Numbered from the stretch's first letter, positions 1 through 5,063 are shown. The stretch: DNA of 6,055 nt from a bacterium (GCA_021791135.1 JAJYXD010000020.1:5560-11614); one strand, 5' to 3'. The notes: generated by a model from the sequence alone, not told the origin. Made by a program: numbers and translations.

Positions 1-1610
1 GTTCGATGCCAAAGCTTCAGGGGGCTGCTTTTCAAAAGACGCTCGCAGTGTCTGCAGTTGGGGCAAAGATGGGGTAAAGGAATCCCCATCTTTTTGTAGA
101 ACGTGAATTCCTCGGGAATTATCTTGAAGGCAGTGGTGCATTCGTGGATGCAGGTACCCTTATGTCCGCATTCGATGGTTCGATTTATCGTCTCGTTCGG
201 GGCTTCTTCTATGTGATCGGGTAGTCGGTCTGGTTGAATTTGGACTTGATAGTTTCGCATTTTGGGATCTTTCCATCGATATCCCTTTCTCTCTGCTTCT
301 TCTTTGGTGAGTGGAAAGTATTCCTGCGCGATCGTCTCGTTGTATGCGAAAGGAGAGAGGTCGATAGGGAAGAATTCCCCGTAGTTATAGACTCTCCCCT
401 GCTTGTCGAGATATGGCATCGTACTCATGTGTTCGATGATTTTTGGTACCAGCGCCTCGAATTCTTCTTTCGAGTACTGCTTGTTCAGAATACAATACGA
501 TTTGTTGCGAAAGCCGATGCATCCGAAGATGTTGTTGCAGTCGAAGCAGTTGTATGAATATTGGATATCGAATCCGCCCCAGATCAAAGCGGAATATATG
601 ATTCGCTTGCCGGAACAGCTCATCGCTTCGCATTGCTCTTCGGCTCCGTTCCACGCGACCATCGCATCCCAGATGTCGGAGCAGTTGTGATGGACGCGGT
701 AGGAGTAACGGACGTGTTCCGCATCACGAATGTCGAATCCGCGCACATCCTTACTATTCCTGATGTTATCGCCGATCGCGTTCTCGGATTTTATGATAGT
801 TGCGAATTTGCGCGGAATACGAAGTTTGAGTTCTTCGAACTTTGTGCGAAGCGCCTCCAATTGTCGATAACTTCCAAGATCAAGTCTCGCAAGTTCTTTT
901 TCATATTCCTCCTTCGTATATTGCTTGTTGAGGATACAGCGTTGCTTGCTTCGAAGGCCGACGCATGCGATGCAGTTCGTGCAGGTTCTGCAGTCATACA
1001 GAAACCACGAGTCGACGCACCCTTCGCAGCTTTGTGCAAAACGCACCCCGTTGGATTTTGCACAATCGATGAGTTCGTATGAGTGTTCGGTGTTCGTTGC
1101 CTGATAAATATCGAAGCTGTGTTGTACGTCAAGAACGCCGCTGAAGCAGTACGCCGAGTCCTCTCCCCCGTCGATGCCGATGCAATCATAGCAATTCTTC
1201 AAATTCAAGGCGATATTTGAGTATTCGCTGTTTACGAGATTTTTTTGAATGAGATTCGGTTCCGGAACCGTTTTCAGTAACTCTTGAAATTGCTGGAAAA
1301 AGGGTCGTGTCATGTCGACATCACAGCCGTATTCGAGCGGATCCCATGCGTCGGATCGCCAGTAATTCTGTTCGTATACCTTATAGCCGCTTTCCTGCCG
1401 AAACATCGACAAGACCGTTTTCCCGGTCGCATCACACGTACGTCGGTACCATGAGCGCTCGTTCCTCCAGCTCATCCTTCGCACTGTTCTGCATTCCGGG
1501 CACCATGTGGGCGCTGGAATTCGCATCTTCTCGTAGAAGACAACATCATCGGGTTCGATGACGAACTCCTTTTGACATGACTGACAGGTCCTCTTCAGGG
1601 AGACACTCAT
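1..1610 (-). CDS. Cysteine-rich zinc-ribbon protein of a CPR-type family, C-terminus cut by window edge
   Basis: The frame is open from the ATG at 1610 to the left edge (536 codons, no stop reached). Residues 9-40 form a four-cysteine zinc-ribbon site (C9, C12, C37, C40, with 'FYEKMRIPAPTWCPECR'). A second copy lies at 487-519 (C487, C491, C516, C519, with 'FYKKMGIPLPHLCPNCR'). The middle holds two cysteine-rich segments, about 125-240 and 275-390. Each ends in the same block: 'CILNKQYTKEEYEK' at 225-238 and 'CILNKQYSKEEFEA' at 373-386. A charged helix at about 232-265 separates them. Evenly spaced Asn/Cys pairs hint at a solenoid-like fold, which is inference. No signal peptide or membrane helix is visible, so it is probably cytoplasmic. 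From memory, such proteins are common in Parcubacteria and often carry the automatic name 'Caib/baif family', but nothing here resembles a CoA-transferase. Function is unknown; nucleic-acid or metal binding is a guess. No good Shine-Dalgarno precedes the ATG; a TATAAT sits 7 bases upstream. Confidence 0.85.
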   Translation of the reverse strand, partial: MSVSLKRTCQSCQKEFVIEPDDVVFYEKMRIPAPTWCPECRTVRRMSWRNERSWYRRTCDATGKTVLSMFRQESGYKVYEQNYWRSDAWDPLEYGCDVDMTRPFFQQFQELLKTVPEPNLIQKNLVNSEYSNIALNLKNCYDCIGIDGGEDSAYCFSGVLDVQHSFDIYQATNTEHSYELIDCAKSNGVRFAQSCEGCVDSWFLYDCRTCTNCIACVGLRSKQRCILNKQYTKEEYEKELARLDLGSYRQLEALRTKFEELKLRIPRKFATIIKSENAIGDNIRNSKDVRGFDIRDAEHVRYSYRVHHNCSDIWDAMVAWNGAEEQCEAMSCSGKRIIYSALIWGGFDIQYSYNCFDCNNIFGCIGFRNKSYCILNKQYSKEEFEALVPKIIEHMSTMPYLDKQGRVYNYGEFFPIDLSPFAYNETIAQEYFPLTKEEAERKGYRWKDPKMRNYQVQIQPDRLPDHIEEAPNETINRTIECGHKGTCIHECTTAFKIIPEEFTFYKKMGIPLPHLCPNCRHCERLLKSSPLKLWHR

Positions 1611-1616
1611 GGTTCC

Positions 1617-1646
1617 ATTATACCCTCTAAAATGGAAAACCCGCAA
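1617..1646 (-). promoter_or_regulatory. Putative promoter of the zinc-ribbon gene, predicting a leaderless mRNA
   Basis: On the minus strand a perfect TATAAT lies at 1622-1617. A weak -35 (TTGCGG, 1646-1641) lies 18 bases further upstream. The expected start of transcription, seven bases after the -10, falls on the A of the ATG at 1610. The -35 overlaps the hairpin of the upstream terminator. An AGAGGG at 1628-1623 could act as a ribosome site only at an unusually long spacing of 12. Confidence 0.5.
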
Positions 1647-1661
1647 AAAGCGCGGGTTTTT
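1636..1661 (-). terminator. Intrinsic terminator of the 67-residue gene
   Basis: A perfect 9-bp stem (1636-1644 with 1652-1660, AAAACCCGC/GCGGGTTTT) encloses a 7-base loop. It begins about 10 bases beyond the TAG stop of the small leftward gene. Read leftward, the stem ends in TTTT followed by CC and another TTTT. Read rightward it also ends in a T run, so it could work in both directions, but no rightward gene ends here. Confidence 0.75.
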
Positions 1662-1670
1662 AATTATTGT

Positions 1671-1874
1671 CTAAGCGGAGATTATCTCCTTTCCGCCAAG
1701 TTCTCTTATAATCGCCTTGGCGAGAGGGGCTTCTGACTCAACTTCTTCCTCGGTTAGGACAGCGAGGAGTACGGGTTTTTCAAGCTCCCGCTTCTCCGAT
1801 TCGGAGAGCCACTTCATACTTTCCGCGGTTTGGGGAAGAGAAAGGTCTTTTTTCCTTTTTCTGATGTAAAGCAT
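1671..1874 (-). CDS. Small charged protein of unknown function (67 aa)
   Basis: I do not recognise this family. The protein starts 'MLYIRKRKKDLSLPQ' and has a basic N-terminus. A strongly charged middle follows (about residues 20-48, rich in Glu and Lys), then 'PLAKAIIRELGGKEII' near the end, probably a helix. There are no cysteines, no membrane helix and no signal peptide, so it is likely a soluble cytoplasmic protein. The start is chosen at the ATG at 1874 because a full GGAGG lies five bases upstream. A GTG at 1880 is in frame but overlaps that ribosome site and is unlikely. The gene has its own promoter-like sequence and an intrinsic terminator, so it appears to be a single-gene unit. That supports it being real despite its size. 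The neighbours give no clear hint of its role. Confidence 0.7.
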   Translation of the reverse strand: MLYIRKRKKDLSLPQTAESMKWLSESEKRELEKPVLLAVLTEEEVESEAPLAKAIIRELGGKEIISA

Positions 1875-1879
1875 CTGCA

Positions 1880-1884
1880 CCTCC
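1880..1884 (-). promoter_or_regulatory. Strong Shine-Dalgarno (GGAGG) that fixes the start of the 67-aa gene
   Basis: The minus strand reads GGAGG, five bases, then ATG at 1874. This is the best ribosome binding site in the window and decides against the in-frame GTG at 1880, which shares its last G with the site. Confidence 0.8.
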
Positions 1885-1904
1885 GTGCGGTTTTCTGTAC
1901 TGTA

Positions 1905-1932
1905 AGAATATCATTTTTTGGAATCAAAGCAA
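1905..1932 (-). promoter_or_regulatory. Putative promoter of the 67-aa gene with extended -10
   Basis: The minus strand has TTGCTT (1932-1927), a 16-base spacer and TATTCT (1910-1905). TGA comes directly before the -10, matching the TGn extended -10 form. The predicted transcript would begin near 1898 and carry a leader of about 24 bases containing the GGAGG site. Confidence 0.5.
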
Positions 1933-1959
1933 TCTATCAAAGCCGGGCCTCGATAGATT
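1931..1959 (-). repeat. Inverted repeat overlapping the stop codon of the membrane-protein gene
   Basis: AATCTATC (1931-1938) and GATAGATT (1952-1959) form a perfect 8-bp stem around a 13-base, partly GC-rich loop. The right arm covers two bases of the TAA stop of the leftward membrane-protein gene. The left arm runs into the -35 of the next gene. No real T run follows, so it is at best a weak terminator. It could also be an operator or a 3'-end stabilising hairpin. Confidence 0.5.
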
Positions 1960-2500
1960 AGTACGATTTAAAGTGGATGCGGCCGTCTATCTTGGCCATC
2001 TTGCGGTAGAAATTCAGATCCTCGCTCATGTGCCGCGAGTTGAATATGATCTGGTCCATTCCCTCCCAAAGCAAGAACCACGCCGCAGGTTCAAGAAACA
2101 CTATCAGAAACGAAGTATACAAACTTCTCGAAGGATCTCTAAACTCGACGAGTGTTGCGGCGACCATACAAAGAATACCGATAACCACCATGCTTATTCC
2201 TATCTTCAGGATGCGGCGCCTTTCTTCCGAGAACAACTGGTAGTGTTTTTTGAAGTGCGCCGTAAGCCGCTCCTTAATGGCCGTATTATGCGGCTCGTTG
2301 TGCTCCTCTTTCGGGATGTGAAGTATGAGCTCGATCTCGTCGCCTCTCTTGTCGCGCGTAATTCGTTTCAGCTCATCAATGAAGTCAACGGAGAGCGAAC
2401 GGGTTGAGTACGGCTGTATATCGAAGTCCGAGAAGATATCGTTGTACCGCTTGAGCTGCATACTGATCGTCTCCGGAACCGAAGGAAATGGGTGTGTCAT
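1958..2500 (-). CDS. Two-helix membrane protein of unknown function (180 aa)
   Basis: I do not recognise a named family. Residues 1-97 look cytoplasmic, with 'PYSTRSLSVDFIDELKRI' (30-47), a short beta-rich part 'DEIELILHIPKEE' (54-66) and a basic helix up to 'EERRRILK'. Two hydrophobic helices follow at about 98-118 and 128-147, joined by a short loop. The positive residues before helix 1 suggest that both ends lie inside the cell. The tail (148-180) is polar. The ATG at 2500 has no ribosome site, but TATGAT lies 11 bases upstream, so the mRNA could be nearly leaderless. The alternative is the in-frame ATG at 2461 (codon 14), which has GGAG about nine bases upstream and would give 167 residues. 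The gene is followed closely by the 67-aa gene, but that one seems to have its own promoter. Confidence 0.75.
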   Translation of the reverse strand: MTHPFPSVPETISMQLKRYNDIFSDFDIQPYSTRSLSVDFIDELKRITRDKRGDEIELILHIPKEEHNEPHNTAIKERLTAHFKKHYQLFSEERRRILKIGISMVVIGILCMVAATLVEFRDPSRSLYTSFLIVFLEPAAWFLLWEGMDQIIFNSRHMSEDLNFYRKMAKIDGRIHFKSY

Positions 2501-2511
2501 AAGATAATTAA

Positions 2512-2517
2512 ATCATA
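2512..2517 (-). promoter_or_regulatory. Putative -10 box of the membrane-protein gene
   Basis: TATGAT on the minus strand lies 11 bases upstream of the ATG at 2500. A start about seven bases later would leave a leader of only about five bases. No convincing -35 is seen at the normal distance. Confidence 0.35.
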
Positions 2518-2556
2518 AAAATCTTTGCGTGATAAGAACCAGGTGAGGAAGGTTGT

Positions 2557-2575
2557 GGAAAACCGATGGTTTCCC
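2557..2575 (-). terminator. Hairpin downstream of tRNA-Ala, possible weak terminator
   Basis: Read leftward, GGGAAACC, a three-base loop and GGTTTTCC form an 8-bp stem with one G-U pair, 27 bases beyond the tRNA end. There is no T run after it, so termination is uncertain. It may instead serve as a processing or 3'-end structure. The pairing is better on the minus strand than on the plus strand, which fits a role in the tRNA transcript. Confidence 0.35.
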
Positions 2576-2601
2576 AGACCAGGGGTCGGGGGATTTGTAT
2601 G

Positions 2602-2674
2602 TGGACCGTACCGGATTCGAACCGGTGACCTCCTCGTTGCAAACGAGGCGCTCTACCAGCTAAGCTAACGGCCC
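2602..2674 (-). tRNA. trnA(UGC): tRNA-Ala (anticodon UGC)
   Basis: The minus strand folds into a full 73-base cloverleaf. The acceptor stem is GGGCCGT/ACGGTCC, the D stem GCTT/GAGC, and the anticodon stem CCTCG/CGAGG with loop TTTGCAA. The T arm is ACCGG-TTCGAAT-CCGGT, and the discriminator base is A. The third acceptor pair is G-U, the identity mark for alanyl-tRNA synthetase, which confirms the anticodon reading. The CCA end is not encoded (the sequence continues CAT), so a CCA-adding enzyme must complete it. It has its own promoter and is transcribed divergently from the PilO-like gene. Confidence 0.97.
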
Positions 2675-2683
2675 AGTGCGTAT

Positions 2684-2712
2684 AGTGTACGATGAGACGG
2701 GTGCGGGTTCAA
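2684..2712 (-). promoter_or_regulatory. Promoter of tRNA-Ala
   Basis: The minus strand shows TTGAAC (2712-2707), exactly 17 bases, then TACACT (2689-2684). Transcription would start near 2677, a few bases before the mature tRNA end. The same -10 hexamer and spacing occur before tRNA-Ile. Confidence 0.65.
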
Positions 2713-2723
2713 GCCGAGTACGC

Positions 2724-2729
2724 TATAAT
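2724..2729 (+). promoter_or_regulatory. Putative -10 box of the PilO-like gene
   Basis: A perfect TATAAT lies 11 bases upstream of the ATG at 2741, and the predicted start near 2736 leaves only a five-base leader. No good -35 is seen; the expected place (about 2701-2706) adjoins the -35 of the divergent tRNA-Ala promoter. An AGGA at 2730-2733 could serve as a ribosome site if transcription starts further upstream. Confidence 0.45.
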
Positions 2730-2740
2730 AGGAAGAGATT

Positions 2741-3265
2741 ATGGACGGTTTCAAAAAACGTCTCTTGATTGAGCTTGGAATTACCCTTGTGCTTATCGTC
2801 GCGCTCTTGTGGGGTATTTCTTTTTTTAAGGGTAATATCAACGACTATCTCGCGAAGATCACCCAGGCGAGGCGCACGCTGGCGGATCAGACGACAAGAG
2901 TATACGACGAGGCGATACTCGAGGCGCAGTACAACTCCAAGGCGAAGAACTATCTGAACGTTCTCCAGAGCGCCATCCCCTCTTACGACGAGTTCATCAA
3001 TCTGAATCAACTGCTTCAAACGGTTGCGAACCAGTATCAAATGACCTACGCTTTCTCGTTCGCGGGCGAGACGCCGCCGACGCAGGGTTCTCTGGGATCG
3101 GTCGGATATTCGCTCGCGCTCGGGGGGAACGACATAAGAACGTCGCTCTCGTTTTTGAAGGCGATGGAGGGGTTCAGATATTTGAACACGATTGACAATG
3201 TTTCCTTGAGAAGCGACGAAAAGGGATTCTCCATGACGTTTAGAGGAAGGGTTTATTACCGATAA
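2741..3265 (+). CDS. pilO: PilO-like type IV pilus inner-membrane assembly protein (174 aa)
   Basis: The layout matches PilO, an inner-membrane protein that links the pilus motor platform to the outer parts of the type IV pilus machine. There is a short cytoplasmic start, one membrane helix (about 9-29), a coiled-coil stretch (about 30-76) and a small alpha/beta domain (about 80-174). The family pattern is visible in 'IPSYDEFINLNQLLQTVA' (79-96), the beta strand 'YSLALGG' (123-129), and 'SFLKAMEGFRYLNTIDNVSL' (137-156), where PilO proteins carry a 'FL..LE...R...I..V.L' segment. PilM and PilN, its usual partners, are not upstream here, where a tRNA lies instead; they may be elsewhere. The next gene begins four bases after the stop, so the two are probably one unit. 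Identification rests on the architecture and this pattern. A different small membrane protein with the same fold is possible. Confidence 0.65.
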   Translation: MDGFKKRLLIELGITLVLIVALLWGISFFKGNINDYLAKITQARRTLADQTTRVYDEAILEAQYNSKAKNYLNVLQSAIPSYDEFINLNQLLQTVANQYQMTYAFSFAGETPPTQGSLGSVGYSLALGGNDIRTSLSFLKAMEGFRYLNTIDNVSLRSDEKGFSMTFRGRVYYR

Positions 3266-3269
3266 CACC

Positions 3270-3488
3270 ATGAAAGACAAGACAAAAGCAATTCGCCTGC
3301 TTTCCAAAAATCTGCTCTTCATCGTGCTCGCCTCGGTCATGGTAATCGCGACGGGCGCCTTCGTCATCTACAGTATCGTCTTTCTGGGATCGAGCTTGGA
3401 TAGTGCACTTGAGGCACCGAATGTTACTCCTACACATGTGCAGTTCAATGTTCAGGAGTTCGAGAAGCTGAACTTGATTCAAAAATAG
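3270..3488 (+). CDS. Small single-helix membrane protein following the PilO-like gene (72 aa)
   Basis: I do not recognise a family. A basic N-terminus (MKDKTKAIR) precedes one hydrophobic helix at about 15-39. A short, mostly polar tail follows and ends 'VQFNVQEFEKLNLIQK', which would lie outside the inner membrane by the positive-inside rule. The ATG is four bases after the stop of the PilO-like gene and lacks a clear ribosome site, so it is probably translated by coupling. The context suggests an accessory membrane part of the pilus system, but this is inference. Its last codons contain the -35 element of the tRNA-Ile promoter. Confidence 0.7.
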   Translation: MKDKTKAIRLLSKNLLFIVLASVMVIATGAFVIYSIVFLGSSLDSALEAPNVTPTHVQFNVQEFEKLNLIQK

Positions 3489-3502
3489 AATTCCCTTACA
3501 CT
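3474..3502 (+). promoter_or_regulatory. Promoter of tRNA-Ile, starting inside the upstream gene
   Basis: TTGATT (3474-3479), a 17-base spacer and TACACT (3497-3502) give an expected start near 3509, eight bases before the tRNA. The -35 lies within the last five codons of the 72-aa gene. The -10 and spacing match the tRNA-Ala promoter. Confidence 0.65.
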
Positions 3503-3516
3503 CAAAATCGTAATTT

Positions 3517-3588
3517 GGGCAATTAGTTCAGTGGTAGAACGCCGTCCTGATAAGACGGAGGTCGAAGGTTCGATTCCTTCATTGCCCA
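3517..3588 (+). tRNA. trnI(GAU): tRNA-Ile (anticodon GAU)
   Basis: The 72 bases form a full cloverleaf. The acceptor stem is GGGCAAT/ATTGCCC (seven pairs), the D stem GTTC/GAAC, and the anticodon stem CCGTC/GACGG with loop CTGATAA. The T arm is GAAGG-TTCGATT-CCTTC, and the discriminator base is A. CCA is not encoded. No terminator follows, so transcription probably continues into the large membrane-anchored gene that starts about 20 bases downstream. In that case tRNA processing would create the mRNA 5' end. Confidence 0.97.
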
Positions 3589-3608
3589 CATAAAAATCAT
3601 TGATTGAT

Positions 3609-5030
3609 ATGGAAGGTATGAATCCGATCATCAAAAAATCAACGAAGAGGATAATAATCGCGATCGTCCTTGCTTTGGTTTTAATTGTTGCGGTGTTTTT
3701 CGCTCTCAATAATAAACAGGCAGAACAACCGATTCAAGATACCGCAAATGAAACGAAACCTTTTACTCTCAAGCCACTCACACCGGTGTTAGAAATAGAT
3801 CGGCCGAGTCCGCTATATCAGAACTCCATTACCGCCATCCAGCCGAACAAGATATCTGCGGAGGCAGAAAAACGGATAAAAAACATCATAAACAAGTTTG
3901 ATCCCGAGATTGCATCAAGGAACGTGGGGGATCTTAATCGTTTATCCAGCATTTTTTATGTGAACGACAGTGATAACTTTGTTTTGTATATGATGACGCC
4001 TACGGGGACTTCCTGTATTCCGCCAGGCGACATCGATTCCGGTTGTAGTGATGTTGAGTTGAAGGTATTAGATATGAAAGACGACACGGTAAGCCCATTA
4101 ACCAAGCATTTCAACGGGGGAGCCGGAAGTATTTACCTGAACAGCAAAGACGACTCCCTTATTGTATTTGCCGATTCGCATTATGAGATCTTCAGTTTGA
4201 ATAAACCTTACGCCCTTCTGAAATTCACCCCTAACGGATTTCTTTCCCTTCTTTTCAACGAATATGCGGTTTCTTACAATTCAACAACCGATAATCTTAC
4301 CATCGAGGACATTTTGGATAACAGGAAGATAGATTGTACGGTCACTCGTTCAGAAGCTGAAAACGTTCTAAAAAACAACTTCGATTTCCGTCATCTTTCT
4401 CTGTCACCTAATGGCAATAAGCTCGTTCTCGCCAAAGGAAATAATACATTCCTCTGGGATGAATTATCGGAGCAGTGGACTCCCCGTTCCTCTAGTTGCT
4501 TGAACAACGCTAAGGAGATAACTCTTTCTGCGACAGGAATCGTTGCGGGGATGGGTAAATGGTACGGGAACTCGAGTTATTTCGCCTACTCCGACTACGG
4601 CGCTAACACGATTATTTACAACTTTGATGTCCAGAAACAGATTCTCTTTATGTCATGGGACGGTGCAGTCGGGGCGGGTTTCCTCAATAACTCGGGTTAC
4701 CATGATACTGCACGCATGAACGAAACCTCCTCTTTAATCACTGTTCCTCAGGAAAAGCAAATTTCCATTTTTCTGGAATCACCCGACAAAAAGCGTTATC
4801 TGGTAGGAAGTTACAGTGACACATCCTCCACGCAGGCATTCTATAATCTGACACAACAATATCCGGTCAACAGCGCGGGCGATTATACTTCGGGAAAATT
4901 AGTTTATGCCGGAGTTCCAAGAGTATGGACACTGATCGGGAAGGATACCGTAGAAAATGGTCTTTATCATCTTTTGGTTTTGGATGGCTACAACTTAAAA
5001 CAAGCCATAGACGTCCTTGTTCAACCCTAA
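3609..5030 (+). CDS. Membrane-anchored, probably beta-propeller protein of unknown function (473 aa)
   Basis: Counting from the ATG at 3609, a short basic start (about 9-14) precedes one membrane helix (about 15-33). A Pro- and Thr-rich linker follows (about 35-75), then a large domain predicted outside the membrane. That domain has many short beta strands and repeats typical of propeller blades, such as 'LKVLDMKDDTVSPLTKHF' (151-168), 'FDFRHLSLSPNGNKLVLAKG' (258-277) and 'NTIIYNFDVQKQILFMSWDG' (333-352). The 'SPNGNKLVLA' motif resembles WD40/TolB-like blades. Four cysteines (about 136, 146, 243, 297) could form disulfides. I do not recognise a specific family. Other starts are possible: TTG at 3600, or ATG at 3618, which has GGA four bases upstream. 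The coding DNA is clearly more AT-rich than in the dprA gene next door. It lies between tRNA-Ile and dprA, and a role at the cell surface is inferred. Confidence 0.8.
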   Translation: MEGMNPIIKKSTKRIIIAIVLALVLIVAVFFALNNKQAEQPIQDTANETKPFTLKPLTPVLEIDRPSPLYQNSITAIQPNKISAEAEKRIKNIINKFDPEIASRNVGDLNRLSSIFYVNDSDNFVLYMMTPTGTSCIPPGDIDSGCSDVELKVLDMKDDTVSPLTKHFNGGAGSIYLNSKDDSLIVFADSHYEIFSLNKPYALLKFTPNGFLSLLFNEYAVSYNSTTDNLTIEDILDNRKIDCTVTRSEAENVLKNNFDFRHLSLSPNGNKLVLAKGNNTFLWDELSEQWTPRSSSCLNNAKEITLSATGIVAGMGKWYGNSSYFAYSDYGANTIIYNFDVQKQILFMSWDGAVGAGFLNNSGYHDTARMNETSSLITVPQEKQISIFLESPDKKRYLVGSYSDTSSTQAFYNLTQQYPVNSAGDYTSGKLVYAGVPRVWTLIGKDTVENGLYHLLVLDGYNLKQAIDVLVQP

Positions 5031-5049
5031 CCTCTTTCCATCGGCATTG

Positions 5050-5059
5050 TCATTAATGA
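5050..5059. repeat. 10-bp perfect palindrome before dprA
   Basis: TCATTAATGA reads the same on both strands and ends next to the AAGGA ribosome site of dprA. It may be a small operator or chance; no other copy was noticed in the window. Confidence 0.3.
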
Positions 5060-5063
5060 AGGA
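5059..5063 (+). promoter_or_regulatory. Shine-Dalgarno (AAGGA) of dprA
   Basis: AAGGA lies five bases before the ATG at 5069 and supports that start. No clear promoter is seen in the 38 bases between the upstream gene and dprA, so dprA is probably read from upstream. Confidence 0.7.

Noticed and set aside
234..1189. Several open frames of 84-173 residues on both strands within the left 1.6 kb (for example 561-1082 plus and 791-1189 minus)
   Set aside because: They lie in other frames of the long leftward zinc-ribbon gene, whose translation shows clear conserved motifs and duplications; these do not.
1973..2507. Plus-strand frames opposite the two-helix membrane protein
   Set aside because: They have no ribosome site, domain or membrane pattern, whereas the minus-strand frame gives a sensible membrane protein.
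2723..3367. A 214-codon minus-strand open frame
   Set aside because: It is antisense to the PilO-like gene, gives an Arg-rich product with no domain, and would cross the promoter region of the real gene.
3591..3596. TAAAAA as a -10 for the propeller gene
   Set aside because: It is a poor match and the only -35 candidate would be a weak one inside the tRNA T arm.
3595..3605. AATCA-T-TGATT palindrome after tRNA-Ile as a terminator
   Set aside because: It is too short and AT-rich to form a stable terminator hairpin and has no T run.
3479..3709. A 76-codon minus-strand open frame containing 'GIEPSTSVLSGRRSTTEL'
   Set aside because: This peptide is the known artefact of translating a tRNA gene antisense; the sequence is tRNA-Ile.
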